The notes under the pieces: generated by a model
Seen by the model: the letters and a program-made list of their open reading frames with translations, nothing else
Told to the model about the DNA's origin: nothing
Database searches by the model: none
Source of the DNA: Rhodobacter sp. SY28-1
GTDB lineage: Bacteria; Pseudomonadota; Alphaproteobacteria; Rhodobacterales; Rhodobacteraceae
Assembly (NCBI RefSeq): GCF_005222785.1
Contig: NZ_STGH01000002.1
Location: 955,817-1,019,816, forward strand
Length of the DNA stretch: 64,000 nt
Direction: 5' to 3'
Shown here: positions 43,090 to 52,710 of the stretch, piece after piece
Numbering within the stretch: position 1 is the stretch's first letter
Layout of the letters: the number at the start of each line of letters is the position of its first letter
Made by a program: the position numbers and the translations under genes

Positions 43090-43108
43090 TAGCATGCTAA
43101 CATGTTAG
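43090..43108. promoter_or_regulatory. Operator D: CTAACATGTTAG with overlapping TAGCATGCTA
   Basis: The perfect palindrome CTAACATGTTAG (43097-43108) is the same as operator A, and a second palindrome TAGCATGCTA overlaps it (43090-43099). It lies between the regulator gene (minus) and the UxaA-family gene (plus). The doubled site is consistent with tight autoregulation. Confidence 0.72.
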
Positions 43109-43152
43109 GCTTGGCGGCCTGCCTGTCAAGCAAGGCCGCGTTGGGGGAAATG

Positions 43153-44664
43153 ATGGCAGATCCTGTTATCCGATTGCACGACAGAGACAACCTTGTCATC
43201 GCCTTGGGCGATCTGGCGAAGGGCGCCATGGTGGCCGGCGTGTCAGTGCCGCTGCCCGGTCCGGTGCCGCGCGGGCACAAGCTGGCGACGCGGGCGATTG
43301 CCAGGGGCGAGATCGTGCTGCGCTATGGCCAGTCCATCGGCCAGGCGACCGAGGACATTCCCGAAGGCGGACATATCCATTCCCACAACCTTGGCATGGG
43401 GCCACACAGCACCGACTATGCCATCGGCGAAGGAGCGACGCCCCTGCCCCCGCTACCCCCGCGTGAGTTCATGGGCTATCCCCGCGCCGACGGCCAGGTG
43501 GGGACGCGGAACTACATCGGGATCCTCACCTCGGTGAACTGCTCCGGCTCGGTGGCGCGCTTCATCGCCGAGGCGGCGGAGAAGGACCCCGTCCTGTCGT
43601 CGATGCCGAACATCGACGGCTTTGTCCCCATCGTCCACAACACCGGCTGCGGCATGTCCGGGGTGAACGAGGGCTTCGACACTCTGATGCGCACGCTGAA
43701 GGGCTACGCGCGGAACGCGAACTTCGGGGGCATCCTGCTGGTGGGCCTGGGGTGCGAGGTGATGCAGGTCCCGGACCTCGTCGGCCAGGGACGGCTGCGC
43801 CCCGACGGCAACTTCCGCTACATGACGATCCAGGGGACCGGAGGCACCCGGGCCACCATCGCCAAGGGGCTGGAGGTCCTGCGCGAGATGGCCGAAGTGG
43901 CCTCCAAGGTGGCCCGCGTGCCCGCGCCGGTGTCAAAGCTGGTCATCGGCCTGCAATGCGGGGGGTCGGACGGATATTCCGGGATCACGGCGAACCCCGC
44001 GCTGGGGTATGCAAGCGATTTGCTGGTGCGTATGGGAGGCACGACGATCCTGTCCGAGACACCCGAGATCTACGGGGCCGAACACCTGTTGACACGCCGC
44101 GCCGTCACACAGGAGGTGGGCGAAAAGCTGATCGACCGGATCAGGTGGTGGGAAAACTACACCGCGATAAACGGCGGCGAGATGGACAACAACCCCAGCC
44201 CCGGCAACAAGCGCGGCGGGTTGACGACAATCCTGGAAAAGTCGCTGGGCGCGGTGGCCAAGGGCGGCACCGCGCCCCTGTCCGGGGTCTACAAGTTCGC
44301 CGAACCGATAACCTCCCCCGGCTTTGTCTACATGGACAGTCCCGGCTACGACCCCTGCAGCGTCACCGGACAGATCGCCAGCGGGGCCACCATGATCGTC
44401 TTCACCACCGGGCGCGGGTCGGTTTCCGGCTACAAGCCCAGCCCCTGCATCAAGCTGGCCACCAACAACGAGATGTATGCCCGGATGGCCGAAGACATGG
44501 ACATCAACTGCGGCGACATCATCGACGGGGTCTCCATCGAGGCCAAGGGCGCCGAGATCCTTGAAAAGATCATCGCCGTCGCCTCGGGTCAGCGCACCCT
44601 GTCCGAGGACCTGGGCTTCGGCGGGGCCGAGTTCGTGCCCTGGCAGATCGGCGCGGTCATGTAA
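43153..44664 (+). CDS. UxaA/altronate-dehydratase-family hydro-lyase
   Basis: 503 residues; ATG 43153 (MADPVIRLHD) has GGGGGA 5 bp upstream. Residues about 1-95 form an SAF domain with the histidine-containing segment HIHSHNLGMG. The C-terminal domain (about 105-503) is the UxaA catalytic part, with NTGCGMSG, VGLGCEVMQV and LQCGGSDGYSG carrying cysteines that could bind iron. Family members dehydrate altronate, galactarate or other aldonates to 2-keto-3-deoxy acids. Here the product of the upstream dehydrogenase and lactonase is the likely substrate. Confidence 0.85.
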   Translation: MADPVIRLHDRDNLVIALGDLAKGAMVAGVSVPLPGPVPRGHKLATRAIARGEIVLRYGQSIGQATEDIPEGGHIHSHNLGMGPHSTDYAIGEGATPLPPLPPREFMGYPRADGQVGTRNYIGILTSVNCSGSVARFIAEAAEKDPVLSSMPNIDGFVPIVHNTGCGMSGVNEGFDTLMRTLKGYARNANFGGILLVGLGCEVMQVPDLVGQGRLRPDGNFRYMTIQGTGGTRATIAKGLEVLREMAEVASKVARVPAPVSKLVIGLQCGGSDGYSGITANPALGYASDLLVRMGGTTILSETPEIYGAEHLLTRRAVTQEVGEKLIDRIRWWENYTAINGGEMDNNPSPGNKRGGLTTILEKSLGAVAKGGTAPLSGVYKFAEPITSPGFVYMDSPGYDPCSVTGQIASGATMIVFTTGRGSVSGYKPSPCIKLATNNEMYARMAEDMDINCGDIIDGVSIEAKGAEILEKIIAVASGQRTLSEDLGFGGAEFVPWQIGAVM

Positions 44665-45502
44665 GCCGGTAGAAGGCGCGCGCGGTGTCGCGGTAGATCA
44701 GGCGCTGCTCCGCGTCGGACAGGTCGGCGATCACCTCGTCGACCACCGCCACCCAGCCTGGATAGCTGATCCGCAGGGTCGAGACCGGCCAGTCCCCGCC
44801 GAACATGATGCGGGACGGTCCGAAGGCCTCCAGCGCCATCTCCATGTAGGGGCGCAGGGTCTCGGCTGTCCAGTCGGCGGCGGCTTCCGTGGCGACTCCG
44901 GACAGCTTGCACACGACGTTCTCGCGCCGCGCCAGATCGCGCATCTGGTCGGCCCAGGGCTGCATCAGTCCCGCCGCGATCCCGGGCTTGGCGATGTGGT
45001 CAAGCACCATTGGCACGTTCGGACAGGCATCCACCAGCGTGATCGTGGACTGCAGCTGCGGATGCTTCAGGCACAGATCGAACGACAGCCCGTGATCCGC
45101 CAGCGCCCGCACGCCCGCCACGAAATCGGGCCGCAGGCAGAAAGCCGGGTCGGGCTCATCCTGATAAATGCGCCGGATGCCCCGCACCTTGTCGATTCCG
45201 GCCAGCCGTTCCAGATCGGCGCGCACCCCGTCGCCCTTTTCCAGCGGGGCATTGCAGACCATTGCTGCGATCCGCGGCTCCTCCACTGCCCAGGCCAGCA
45301 CCTGATCCGCCTCGACAAAGGTCTGGTCCGGCACTGCGGCACATTCCAGGAAGACCAGCGCTTCAATATCGACCCCGGCGCTGGCCGCCTTGAAATCGGC
45401 AGGCAGGAAGGGCCGGTCCAGCGGGTCAAAAAGCCAAGGATAGCTCAGGCGCCGGGGGTCCCACAGGTGCAGATGGCTGTCGATGATCGGAAAGCTGGGC
45501 AT
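44657..45502 (-). CDS. COG3618-type amidohydrolase, probable sugar lactonase
   Basis: 281 residues. The amidohydrolase-2 pattern is visible: IIDSHLHLWDP at the N-terminus (metal histidines), a VLDHIAKPGI histidine near 180, and FGGDWPVSTLR (C-terminal Asp). Members of this group include L-fucono-1,5-lactonase and related sugar lactonases. Its 3' end overlaps that of the convergent UxaA-type gene by 8 bp. It would hydrolyse the lactone produced by the aldo/keto reductase to an aldonate. Confidence 0.82.
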   Translation of the reverse strand: MPSFPIIDSHLHLWDPRRLSYPWLFDPLDRPFLPADFKAASAGVDIEALVFLECAAVPDQTFVEADQVLAWAVEEPRIAAMVCNAPLEKGDGVRADLERLAGIDKVRGIRRIYQDEPDPAFCLRPDFVAGVRALADHGLSFDLCLKHPQLQSTITLVDACPNVPMVLDHIAKPGIAAGLMQPWADQMRDLARRENVVCKLSGVATEAAADWTAETLRPYMEMALEAFGPSRIMFGGDWPVSTLRISYPGWVAVVDEVIADLSDAEQRLIYRDTARAFYRLT

Positions 45503-45605
45503 CCGGGCCTCGCGTGAAAGGGCGTCTCAGGGATGCTACACCGGGACGAAGGGACGGGGCCAGCGTCCTGCGGTGGCCGGGGTCACTTTGCGAAACGTTC
45601 GCACT

Positions 45606-46481
45606 CTACGCCGCCACTTCCCCCGCGACATGCCGCGCCGCAGCGTCCGAGGCTGTGGCACAGGCCTCGACCAGCGGCTGTCCCAAGGCTAGTGCGGCCG
45701 CCAGTGTCCCGGTAAAGCAGTCCCCGGCCCCGTGCGTGCTGGACACCTTCACCTTCCGCGCCGGCAGGGTGACGGGATCAGTCCCGGGCGCAGATAGAGC
45801 CAACCCGCTTGCCCCCGCCGTGACGATGACGGCCCGGTACTCCTGCGCAAGCTGGACCGCCGCCGACAGCGCCGAGGAAAGGTCCGTCACCTGGGCCGCC
45901 CCGGACATCTCGGCTTCGACCGCATTCACCACCAGCACATCGACCAGACCGCGCAGCTCCACCGGCAACGCCCGAGCCGGAGCCGCGTTGAGGATGACCC
46001 GGACACTCCGCTTCCGCGCCGCACGGGCGGCGGCAAGATTGACCTCTTCAGGGATTTCATTTTGCAAGAGAACGACCTGCACATCCTGCCAGAGTGCGTG
46101 ATCGTCCAGCCCGGCCGGATCCAGCCGAAGATTGGCGCCCGAGACGATGGTCGCCGCATAGTCCCCGGCCTGGTCCTGGATCGCCACGCTCATCCCCGAG
46201 CCGACACCGTCCAGTTCGCGCACATAGCGGCGGTCGACCTGGCCGCGGTCCAGCGCCTCCAGCAGGAATGCCCCGAACCCGTCCTTTCCGACCGCACCAT
46301 AAAGGCGCGCGGTCGCCCCCGCCGCCCCGGCGGCCACCGCCTGGTTGCCACCCTTGCCGCCAAACTTCGGATACCAGCGCCGCCCGACCGCGGTCTCATC
46401 GACCCGCGGCAGGTGGTCCGCCTCGACCATGATGTCGTGGTGCAGCGAGCCGACGACAAGGACCGCAGGGTTCCGCGACAC
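45606..46481 (-). CDS. Ribokinase-like PfkB sugar kinase
   Basis: 291 residues from a GTG at 46481 preceded by GGAAGGAA; longer in-frame extensions have no ribosome site. The sugar-binding motif is KFGGKGGNQAVAAGAAG and the C-terminal signature STHGAGDCFTGTLAAAL replaces the usual T-G-A-G-D context with H-G-A-G-D, keeping the catalytic aspartate. Specificity is unknown; possible substrates are ribose, 2-keto-3-deoxy acids or tagatose phosphate. A 2-keto-3-deoxy acid made by the UxaA-type enzyme would be a logical substrate, but this is a guess. A 249-bp gap upstream holds no gene. Confidence 0.78.
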   Translation of the reverse strand: MSRNPAVLVVGSLHHDIMVEADHLPRVDETAVGRRWYPKFGGKGGNQAVAAGAAGATARLYGAVGKDGFGAFLLEALDRGQVDRRYVRELDGVGSGMSVAIQDQAGDYAATIVSGANLRLDPAGLDDHALWQDVQVVLLQNEIPEEVNLAAARAARKRSVRVILNAAPARALPVELRGLVDVLVVNAVEAEMSGAAQVTDLSSALSAAVQLAQEYRAVIVTAGASGLALSAPGTDPVTLPARKVKVSSTHGAGDCFTGTLAAALALGQPLVEACATASDAAARHVAGEVAA

Positions 46482-46730
46482 GGTTTCTGTTCCTTCCTGC
46501 GTCAGTTGGCCGATCCTCCGGCGCGGGCAGGATGCACGGATTGCGGCGTTGGGAAAAGGGGCCGGAAGGCGCGGCGCTGATTGGTATGCGATCCTCCAAT
46601 GATGATTCTTTCGGCAAATGTCCCGATCAACAACTTGTTGGGTTGTCATTCGGGCGGGATGTTGCAGGTTTGTGTGATCCTGACGTCCTCACAAGACGCC
46701 TTCCGACTATTGCGAGAGCAGGCCAACACA

Positions 46731-47870
46731 ATGAAGGTCATCCCCCAGCTTGCGATTGTGGCACTGGTCGGCGCTGTCGCCGTTCCCCTGTCGGCCTGGC
46801 TCGTCCCCGGAACCCGGCCCTGGCTGGACCAGATTGGCCTTCTGCAGCCACTGGCCGCGGCGGGGCTGGTCCCGGCGGGGCAAAGTGAGGAGGCGAGAGG
46901 CCCGGGCGGAGCAAATCCCGGGGCCGGTGGCGTTCCGGTCGTCGCCAGCGCCTTCAGGATCGAGAGTCTGAAGGATGTGGTGTCGGCCATCGGCTCTGCC
47001 CGAGGTGCTCAGGCGGTCGAGCTGTCGTTCGAGGTCACCGGGCGGCTTCAGGCCGTTGCGGTCGCGCCCGGCAGCCGGGTGGCGGCTGGCGACGTCATCG
47101 CGGAACTGGAAGCGGAAACGGCCCAGCTGGCGGTCGAGCGGGGCCGTCTGGTGCTGGAGGACGCAAGGCGGACCGCCGAGCGGCTGGCGCAATTGTCGGC
47201 CTCTGGCGCGTCCACCGAATTGCAGCGGCAGGAGGCGGAACTGTCCCTGCGGACCGCCGAGCTTGCCCTGCAATCGGCCGAACGGGACCTGTCCAACCAT
47301 CGCCTGCTTGCGCCGATTGCCGGCTATGTCGGTCTGGTCGAGGCGCAGGTCGGGGATCTGGTGTCCTCCTCGACGCCGATCACCCGGATCGAGGATCGGT
47401 CGAGCCTGATCCTGGAATTCCGTGTGCCGGAACGTCTGGCGGCGATGGTCGCCGTGGGCGATGCGGTCCAGGCGACCGCCATTTCAACGCCGGGCGAGGT
47501 GATCGAGGGTCGCATTGTCGCGGTCGACAACCGCATCGACGAAGCCAGCCGTACCCTGCGCGTGCAGGCGACCATCGGCAATGCCGACGACCGTCTGCGC
47601 GCCGGGATGGCGTTCCAGATCACCCTGACCTTCACTGGCGAGGAGCATCCTGCCGTCGATCCGCTTGCGATCCAGTGGGGGGCGGACGGGGCCTTTGTCT
47701 GGGTGGTGCGCGACGCCAAGGCCGCGCGTCAGCCGATCCGCATCTTGCAGCGCAATGCCGAGACGGTTCTGGTCGAGGCGGAGTTCCAACCCTCGGATCT
47801 GGTGGTGACTGAAGGGGTCCAGGCCCTGCGTCCGGGCGCGGACGTGACTGTGACTGCGCCGGAGAGCTGA
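46731..47870 (+). CDS. RND efflux periplasmic adaptor (HlyD/MFP family)
   Basis: 379 residues from ATG 46731. An N-terminal hydrophobic segment (about 5-25) anchors or exports it. The lipoyl halves flank a helical hairpin: VTGRLQAVAVAPGSRVAAGDVIAELE (about 98-125), then a coiled-coil (LERGRLVLEDARRTAE to AERDLSNHR), then LLAPIAGYVGLVEAQVGDLVSS. A beta-barrel domain follows. It connects the inner-membrane pump to an outer-membrane channel that is not encoded here. The pump gene starts 4 bp after its stop. Confidence 0.9.
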   Translation: MKVIPQLAIVALVGAVAVPLSAWLVPGTRPWLDQIGLLQPLAAAGLVPAGQSEEARGPGGANPGAGGVPVVASAFRIESLKDVVSAIGSARGAQAVELSFEVTGRLQAVAVAPGSRVAAGDVIAELEAETAQLAVERGRLVLEDARRTAERLAQLSASGASTELQRQEAELSLRTAELALQSAERDLSNHRLLAPIAGYVGLVEAQVGDLVSSSTPITRIEDRSSLILEFRVPERLAAMVAVGDAVQATAISTPGEVIEGRIVAVDNRIDEASRTLRVQATIGNADDRLRAGMAFQITLTFTGEEHPAVDPLAIQWGADGAFVWVVRDAKAARQPIRILQRNAETVLVEAEFQPSDLVVTEGVQALRPGADVTVTAPES

Positions 47871-47873
47871 GCC

Positions 47874-50800
47874 ATGGACCTTCGCGAACCACCTTCAACT
47901 ATCGATCCCGCAGCCGGAAGCCACGGCACTGCGCTGTTCATCCGCCGTCCGATCCTGGCCTTCGTGCTGAATGCGCTGATCGTCATCGCCGGGCTTGCCG
48001 GGCTGCTGGGGGCCGATGTGCGGGAGTTGCCGAATGTCGACCGGCCGGTCGTTTCGGTCTCGACTTCGTATCCCGGTGCCGCACCGGAAACCATCGACCG
48101 CGAGGTGACAGCGGTTGTCGAAGGGGCGGTCAGCCGGATTGCGGGGGTCAAGTCGATCTCGTCCTCCTCGCGCTTCGGCTCGAGCCGGGTGACGGTCGAG
48201 TTCCGCGATGACGTTGATCTTGATGTGGCGGCGACCGATCTGCGCGACGCGGTGGCGCGGGTGGCGAATTCGTTGCCCGATGCCGCAGATGCGCCGCGTG
48301 TGGTGAAGTCGGACGCGGATTCCGATGCGATCCTGCGAATTGCGGTGACCTCGTCGCGCCGGACTGCGGATGAGCTGACGGCGCTGGTCCGCGATCTGGC
48401 CGAAAGCCGTCTGCTGGCCGCGCCCGGTGTGGCCGACCTGCAGATCTTCGGTGACCGGGAACTCGCGTTCCGGGTGGATGTGAACCTGATGCAACTGGCG
48501 GCCCGGGGCTTGTCGCTGGCCGATCTGCGCGCCGTTCTGGGCGACGCCGCGCTGGACAGTCCGGCGGGTGCGCTGAGTTCGGACCGGCAAAGCCTGCAGG
48601 TCCGCACGACTGCCGCGATCCGCACCGCCGAACAGATCGAGGCGCTGACCATCGCCGGCGACGTGCGGCTGGGCGATGTGGCGCAGGTGACCCTGGGCCC
48701 TGAACCCGGCGCGTCGGTCCTGCGGGCCAACGGGCAGACCGGCATCGGCCTTGGCATCATCCGGCAGGCCAACGGCAACTCGCTGGCGATTTCCGAAGCG
48801 GTGCGGCAGGTGGTGGCTGACCTGCAACCCGTGCTGCCCGACGATGTCGAGATGTATGTCACCTCGGACAGCGCCGATTTCATCGAGGGCGCGATCCACG
48901 AGGTCGAGATCGCGCTGGGCCTGTCGGTCCTGATCGTGACGGCGGTGATCTTCATCTTCCTGCGCGACGCCCGCGCGACTCTGATCCCGGTGATCGCGAT
49001 GCCGGTTTCGCTGATCGGCACGCTGGCGGCGATCTGGCTGGTGGGGTTTTCGATCAACATCATGACCTTGCTGGCCCTTGTGCTGGCGACGGGCCTTGTG
49101 GTCGACGATGCGATTGTCGTGCTGGAAAACATCGTGCGCCGCAGGTCGGAAGGCATGGGGGCGCGGGCGGCGGCGGTTCTGGGGACGCAGCAGGTGTTCT
49201 TCGCCGTCCTGGCCACGACGACGACGCTGGCGGCGGTGTTCATTCCGCTGTCCTTCCTGCCGGGCCAGACCGGGGGGCTGTTCCGCGAATTCGGCTTCAC
49301 GCTGGCGATTGCCGTGCTGCTGTCATCAATCACCGCGCTGACGCTGTGTCCGGTGCTGGCGGCGCGGATGCTGAAGCCGCATGCGGAAAAGCGGGGGATC
49401 ATGACCTTTGTCGGCGACAAGCTGGCGCGGGTCTATGCCTTCACCTTGCGCCTCTGTCTTGCTGCGCCCATCGTGTCCGTTGCGCTGGCGGTCCTGTTTG
49501 CGGCGCTCGCAGTGGCAAGCTTCGGGTCGCTGCGCCAGGAACTGACCCCGGCCGAGGATCGTGCAGCGGTCCTGTTGTCGGTGCAGGCGCCGCAGGGCGT
49601 GTCGCTGGACTACACCGACAGCAAGATGCGGGAGATCGAGGCGCTGGTCGAACCGCTGCGCGCGTCGGGCGAGGTGACCAGCGTCTTCGCCATCGCCGGG
49701 ATGGGCGGGCAGGACAACCGCGGCTTCATCGTCGTGACACTGGCCAAATGGGCCGATCGGACCCGCAGCCAGCAGGACATCGCGGCCGAATTGAACGGAA
49801 AGCTGCGCGGAGTCATCGGGGTGCGGACCTTCGCGATCCAGCCGAACTCGCTGGGCATCAGGGGGGCCGGGCAAGGGCTTTCGGTGGCCCTGGTCGGAGA
49901 CGACTACGGGCGGCTGGCGGACGCGGCGCGAACGCTGGTCGAGCGGATGGAGGAGGACCCGCGCTTTGGGCAGGTGCGCCTCGGCTATGACACAACGCAA
50001 CCGCAGCTGTTCGTCGAGATTGACCGGGCACGGGCCGAGGATCTGGGGGTCCAGATCGACGGTCTGGGCGAGGCGTTCCAGGCGGTGCTGGACGGCCGCA
50101 CGGTCGGTACGCTGTTCCTGGACGACGACAGCTATGACATCCGGCTGGTCTCGACCTCTGACCCGGTGAACGATCCCGGCGATCTGGAGCGCATCTTTGT
50201 CACTGGTCGCGATGGACAGATGGTCCCTGTGTCGTCCTTCGCCACCCTGACCGAACGCGCCGTTGCCCCGGACCTTGGGCGCGAGTCGCAGCGGCGGGCG
50301 GTTCCGCTGACCGCCGGGCTGACACCGGAGTTGCCGTTGGGTGAGGCGTTGACCGAGTTGCAGGCCATGGCGGACGAGGTGCTGGGCGAGGACATGCAGC
50401 TTGTGCCGCTGGCCGAGGCGGCGACCCTTGGCGAGACCTCGGCGGGGTTGTTCGTGACCTTCGGCATCGCGCTTGCAGTGGTGTTCCTGGTGCTGGCGGC
50501 GCAGTTTGAAAGCTTCGTCTCGGCCGTCATCGTGATGGCGACCGTGCCCCTGGGCCTGGCTTGCGCAGTCTTTGCGCTGTTGCTGACGGGGGGCAGCCTG
50601 AACGTCTATTCCCAGATCGGGCTGGTGCTGCTGGTGGGGATCATGGCCAAGAACGGCATCCTGATCGTGGAGTTCGCCGACCAGCTGCGCGAGCGGGGCG
50701 CGTCAGTGCGTGACGCCATCGAAGAGGCCTCTATCGTCCGGCTGCGGCCGGTGATGATGACGATGATCGCGACGGTGCTTGGCGGGCTGCCGCTGGTCCT

Positions 50801-51032
50801 GGCGCAGGGCGCGGGCGCCGAGGCGCGCGAAGTTCTGGGCTGGATCATCGTCGGCGGTCTTGGACTGGCAACGCTGGCCACGCTCTACGTCACTCCCGTC
50901 GCCTATCTGCTGCTTGCAGGGTTCGCCAGATCGCGCGCCGCCGAGACGGAACTGCTGCAGAGCGAGCTGCAAGGCGCAGTTGCAGTCCGTCGCGGCACCG
51001 CTGTTGGCTCTGGCACGGGGCGGACGGCCTAG
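47874..51032 (+). CDS. RND-type multidrug efflux permease (AcrB/MexF-like)
   Basis: 1,052 residues, the standard RND length. Twelve transmembrane helices in two halves with two large periplasmic loops. The proton-relay aspartates are in TM4 (LATGLVVDDAIVVLEN near 400-415), and a TM10-11 lysine block includes GLVLLVGIMAKNGILIVEF near 910. The TM1 region and RPVVSVSTSYPGAAPE early loop are typical. It expels drugs, bile salts or solvents using proton influx. No TetR-type repressor flanks the pair. Confidence 0.93.
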   Translation: MDLREPPSTIDPAAGSHGTALFIRRPILAFVLNALIVIAGLAGLLGADVRELPNVDRPVVSVSTSYPGAAPETIDREVTAVVEGAVSRIAGVKSISSSSRFGSSRVTVEFRDDVDLDVAATDLRDAVARVANSLPDAADAPRVVKSDADSDAILRIAVTSSRRTADELTALVRDLAESRLLAAPGVADLQIFGDRELAFRVDVNLMQLAARGLSLADLRAVLGDAALDSPAGALSSDRQSLQVRTTAAIRTAEQIEALTIAGDVRLGDVAQVTLGPEPGASVLRANGQTGIGLGIIRQANGNSLAISEAVRQVVADLQPVLPDDVEMYVTSDSADFIEGAIHEVEIALGLSVLIVTAVIFIFLRDARATLIPVIAMPVSLIGTLAAIWLVGFSINIMTLLALVLATGLVVDDAIVVLENIVRRRSEGMGARAAAVLGTQQVFFAVLATTTTLAAVFIPLSFLPGQTGGLFREFGFTLAIAVLLSSITALTLCPVLAARMLKPHAEKRGIMTFVGDKLARVYAFTLRLCLAAPIVSVALAVLFAALAVASFGSLRQELTPAEDRAAVLLSVQAPQGVSLDYTDSKMREIEALVEPLRASGEVTSVFAIAGMGGQDNRGFIVVTLAKWADRTRSQQDIAAELNGKLRGVIGVRTFAIQPNSLGIRGAGQGLSVALVGDDYGRLADAARTLVERMEEDPRFGQVRLGYDTTQPQLFVEIDRARAEDLGVQIDGLGEAFQAVLDGRTVGTLFLDDDSYDIRLVSTSDPVNDPGDLERIFVTGRDGQMVPVSSFATLTERAVAPDLGRESQRRAVPLTAGLTPELPLGEALTELQAMADEVLGEDMQLVPLAEAATLGETSAGLFVTFGIALAVVFLVLAAQFESFVSAVIVMATVPLGLACAVFALLLTGGSLNVYSQIGLVLLVGIMAKNGILIVEFADQLRERGASVRDAIEEASIVRLRPVMMTMIATVLGGLPLVLAQGAGAEAREVLGWIIVGGLGLATLATLYVTPVAYLLLAGFARSRAAETELLQSELQGAVAVRRGTAVGSGTGRTA

Positions 51033-51108
51033 CCTGACGCGCGACCGATGCTGCGCGAGGCGTCGACACCAGGGAACACCTTTTCCGCGAACAGCCTTCA
51101 ATCCCCCG

Positions 51109-52710
51109 TCATGGGCGGCGACGGATCAGGTCGGCGGCACGTTCGGCGATCATGATGACGGGCGACGCGGTGTTGCCCGAGACGATCCTGGGCATGATCG
51201 ACGCATCGACAACCCGCAAGCCACCGATGCCGCGCAGCCTTAGCTCCGGGTCGACGACGGACTCCGGGTCGCTCCCCATGCGGCAGGTCCCGACCGGATG
51301 AAAGATCGTCGTCGCGATGTCGCCAGCCTTGTCTGCCAGTTCGGCATCGGTCGTGACGGCCGGCCCGGGAAGCCATTCCTCGGGGGCAAAGGGCGCAAGG
51401 GCGCGTGCGGTCATGATCTGACGCGCCTGCCGGATGGACGCCACGGCAATCCTTCGATCCTCGGGAGTGGAGAGGTAGTTGAGACGGATGTCGGGCTGGA
51501 CATCGGGCCGGGCGGTCGTCGCATGGACGCTGCCGACCGAGGTCGGTCGCAGGTTGCAGACCGACACGGTGATCGCCGGGAAGGAATGCAACGGATCGCC
51601 CAACCGGTCGGTCGACAGGGGCTGAACGTGGTATTCAAGGTCGGGCGTCTCGCGGTCGGGATCCGACTTCGTGAACATCCCGAACTGGCTGGGTGCCATC
51701 GACATCGGGCCCGAGCGGGTCAACCCGTATTGCAGCGCAATGCGCGCCTTTCCGATCAGGTTGCCCGCCATGGTGTTCAGCGTCTCTGTGCCACGCACCT
51801 TGAAAACCGTGCGGATCTGAAGATGGTCCTGCAGGTTCTCGCCAACCCCGGGCCGGTCAAGGGCCACCGGAATACCCAGGGACGCAAGGCGCGCGGATTG
51901 TCCGATCCCCGACAGCTCAAGGAGCTTCGGGCTGTTGATCGCCCCGGCGGCAAGGATCACCTCGGCCGCGGCGCTGGCGCGGTAGGGGGCGTTGTCCGAC
52001 AGCCATTCCACCCCCGTCGCGCGTCGGCCATCCAGCGTGATCCGCCGCACCAGCGCGTGCGTCACGACCCGCAGGTTGCCGCGTTTCAGGGCGGGGCGCA
52101 GGAAGCCGCGCGCCGTATTCCAGCGCAGGCCACGCGCCTGGTTCACCTGAAAGAAGCCCGAGCCTTCGTTTGTGCCATCGTTGAAATCCTCCCGCGGCAG
52201 GATGCCGAATTCCTTCGCCCCGTCCTGAACCGCGCGCAGGATTTCCCAGCTGAGCCGCTGGCGTTCGACCCGCCATTCGCCTCCGGCACCGTGCAGCGGG
52301 CTTTCGCCGTCGCAATGATCCTCTGAGCGACGGAAATAGGGCAGCACATCATCCCAGCCCCAGCCCGGATTTCCCAGCTGCCGCCAGTGGTCGTAGTCGG
52401 CGGCCTGACCCCGCATGTAGATCATGCCGTTGACCGAGGTGCAGCCGCCCAGCACCTTGCCGCGCGGATAGCTGAGCGAGCGGCCGTTCAGGCCCGGCTC
52501 GGCGGCGGTCTTCATCATCCAGTCGGTGCGCGGATTGCCGATGCAGTACAGGTATCCGACCGGAATCTGCACCCAGTGATAGCGGTCCGATCCCCCGGCC
52601 TCCAAAAGCAGGACGCGGGTCTTGCCATCGGCGGTCAGTCGGTTGGCGAGCACACAGCCCGCCGTTCCGGCGCCGATGATGATGTAGTCATATGTGCCTT
52701 CGTCCGTCAT
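51109..52710 (-). CDS. GMC-family flavoprotein oxidoreductase
   Basis: 533 residues. The FAD motif is IIGAGTAGCVLANRL (residues about 11-25) and the GMC signatures are GKVLGGCTSVNGMIYMRGQ (about 83-101) and GAINSPKLLELSGIG (about 256-270). The C-terminal HPVGTCRMG and VVDASIMPRIVSGNTASPVIMIAERAA close the fold with the active-site histidine. Such enzymes oxidise alcohols such as choline, glucose or polyols. It overlaps the kinase stop (52707-52710), so it is the last gene of the SorC operon and may oxidise an alcohol in the same route. Confidence 0.86.
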   Translation of the reverse strand: MTDEGTYDYIIIGAGTAGCVLANRLTADGKTRVLLLEAGGSDRYHWVQIPVGYLYCIGNPRTDWMMKTAAEPGLNGRSLSYPRGKVLGGCTSVNGMIYMRGQAADYDHWRQLGNPGWGWDDVLPYFRRSEDHCDGESPLHGAGGEWRVERQRLSWEILRAVQDGAKEFGILPREDFNDGTNEGSGFFQVNQARGLRWNTARGFLRPALKRGNLRVVTHALVRRITLDGRRATGVEWLSDNAPYRASAAAEVILAAGAINSPKLLELSGIGQSARLASLGIPVALDRPGVGENLQDHLQIRTVFKVRGTETLNTMAGNLIGKARIALQYGLTRSGPMSMAPSQFGMFTKSDPDRETPDLEYHVQPLSTDRLGDPLHSFPAITVSVCNLRPTSVGSVHATTARPDVQPDIRLNYLSTPEDRRIAVASIRQARQIMTARALAPFAPEEWLPGPAVTTDAELADKAGDIATTIFHPVGTCRMGSDPESVVDPELRLRGIGGLRVVDASIMPRIVSGNTASPVIMIAERAADLIRRRP

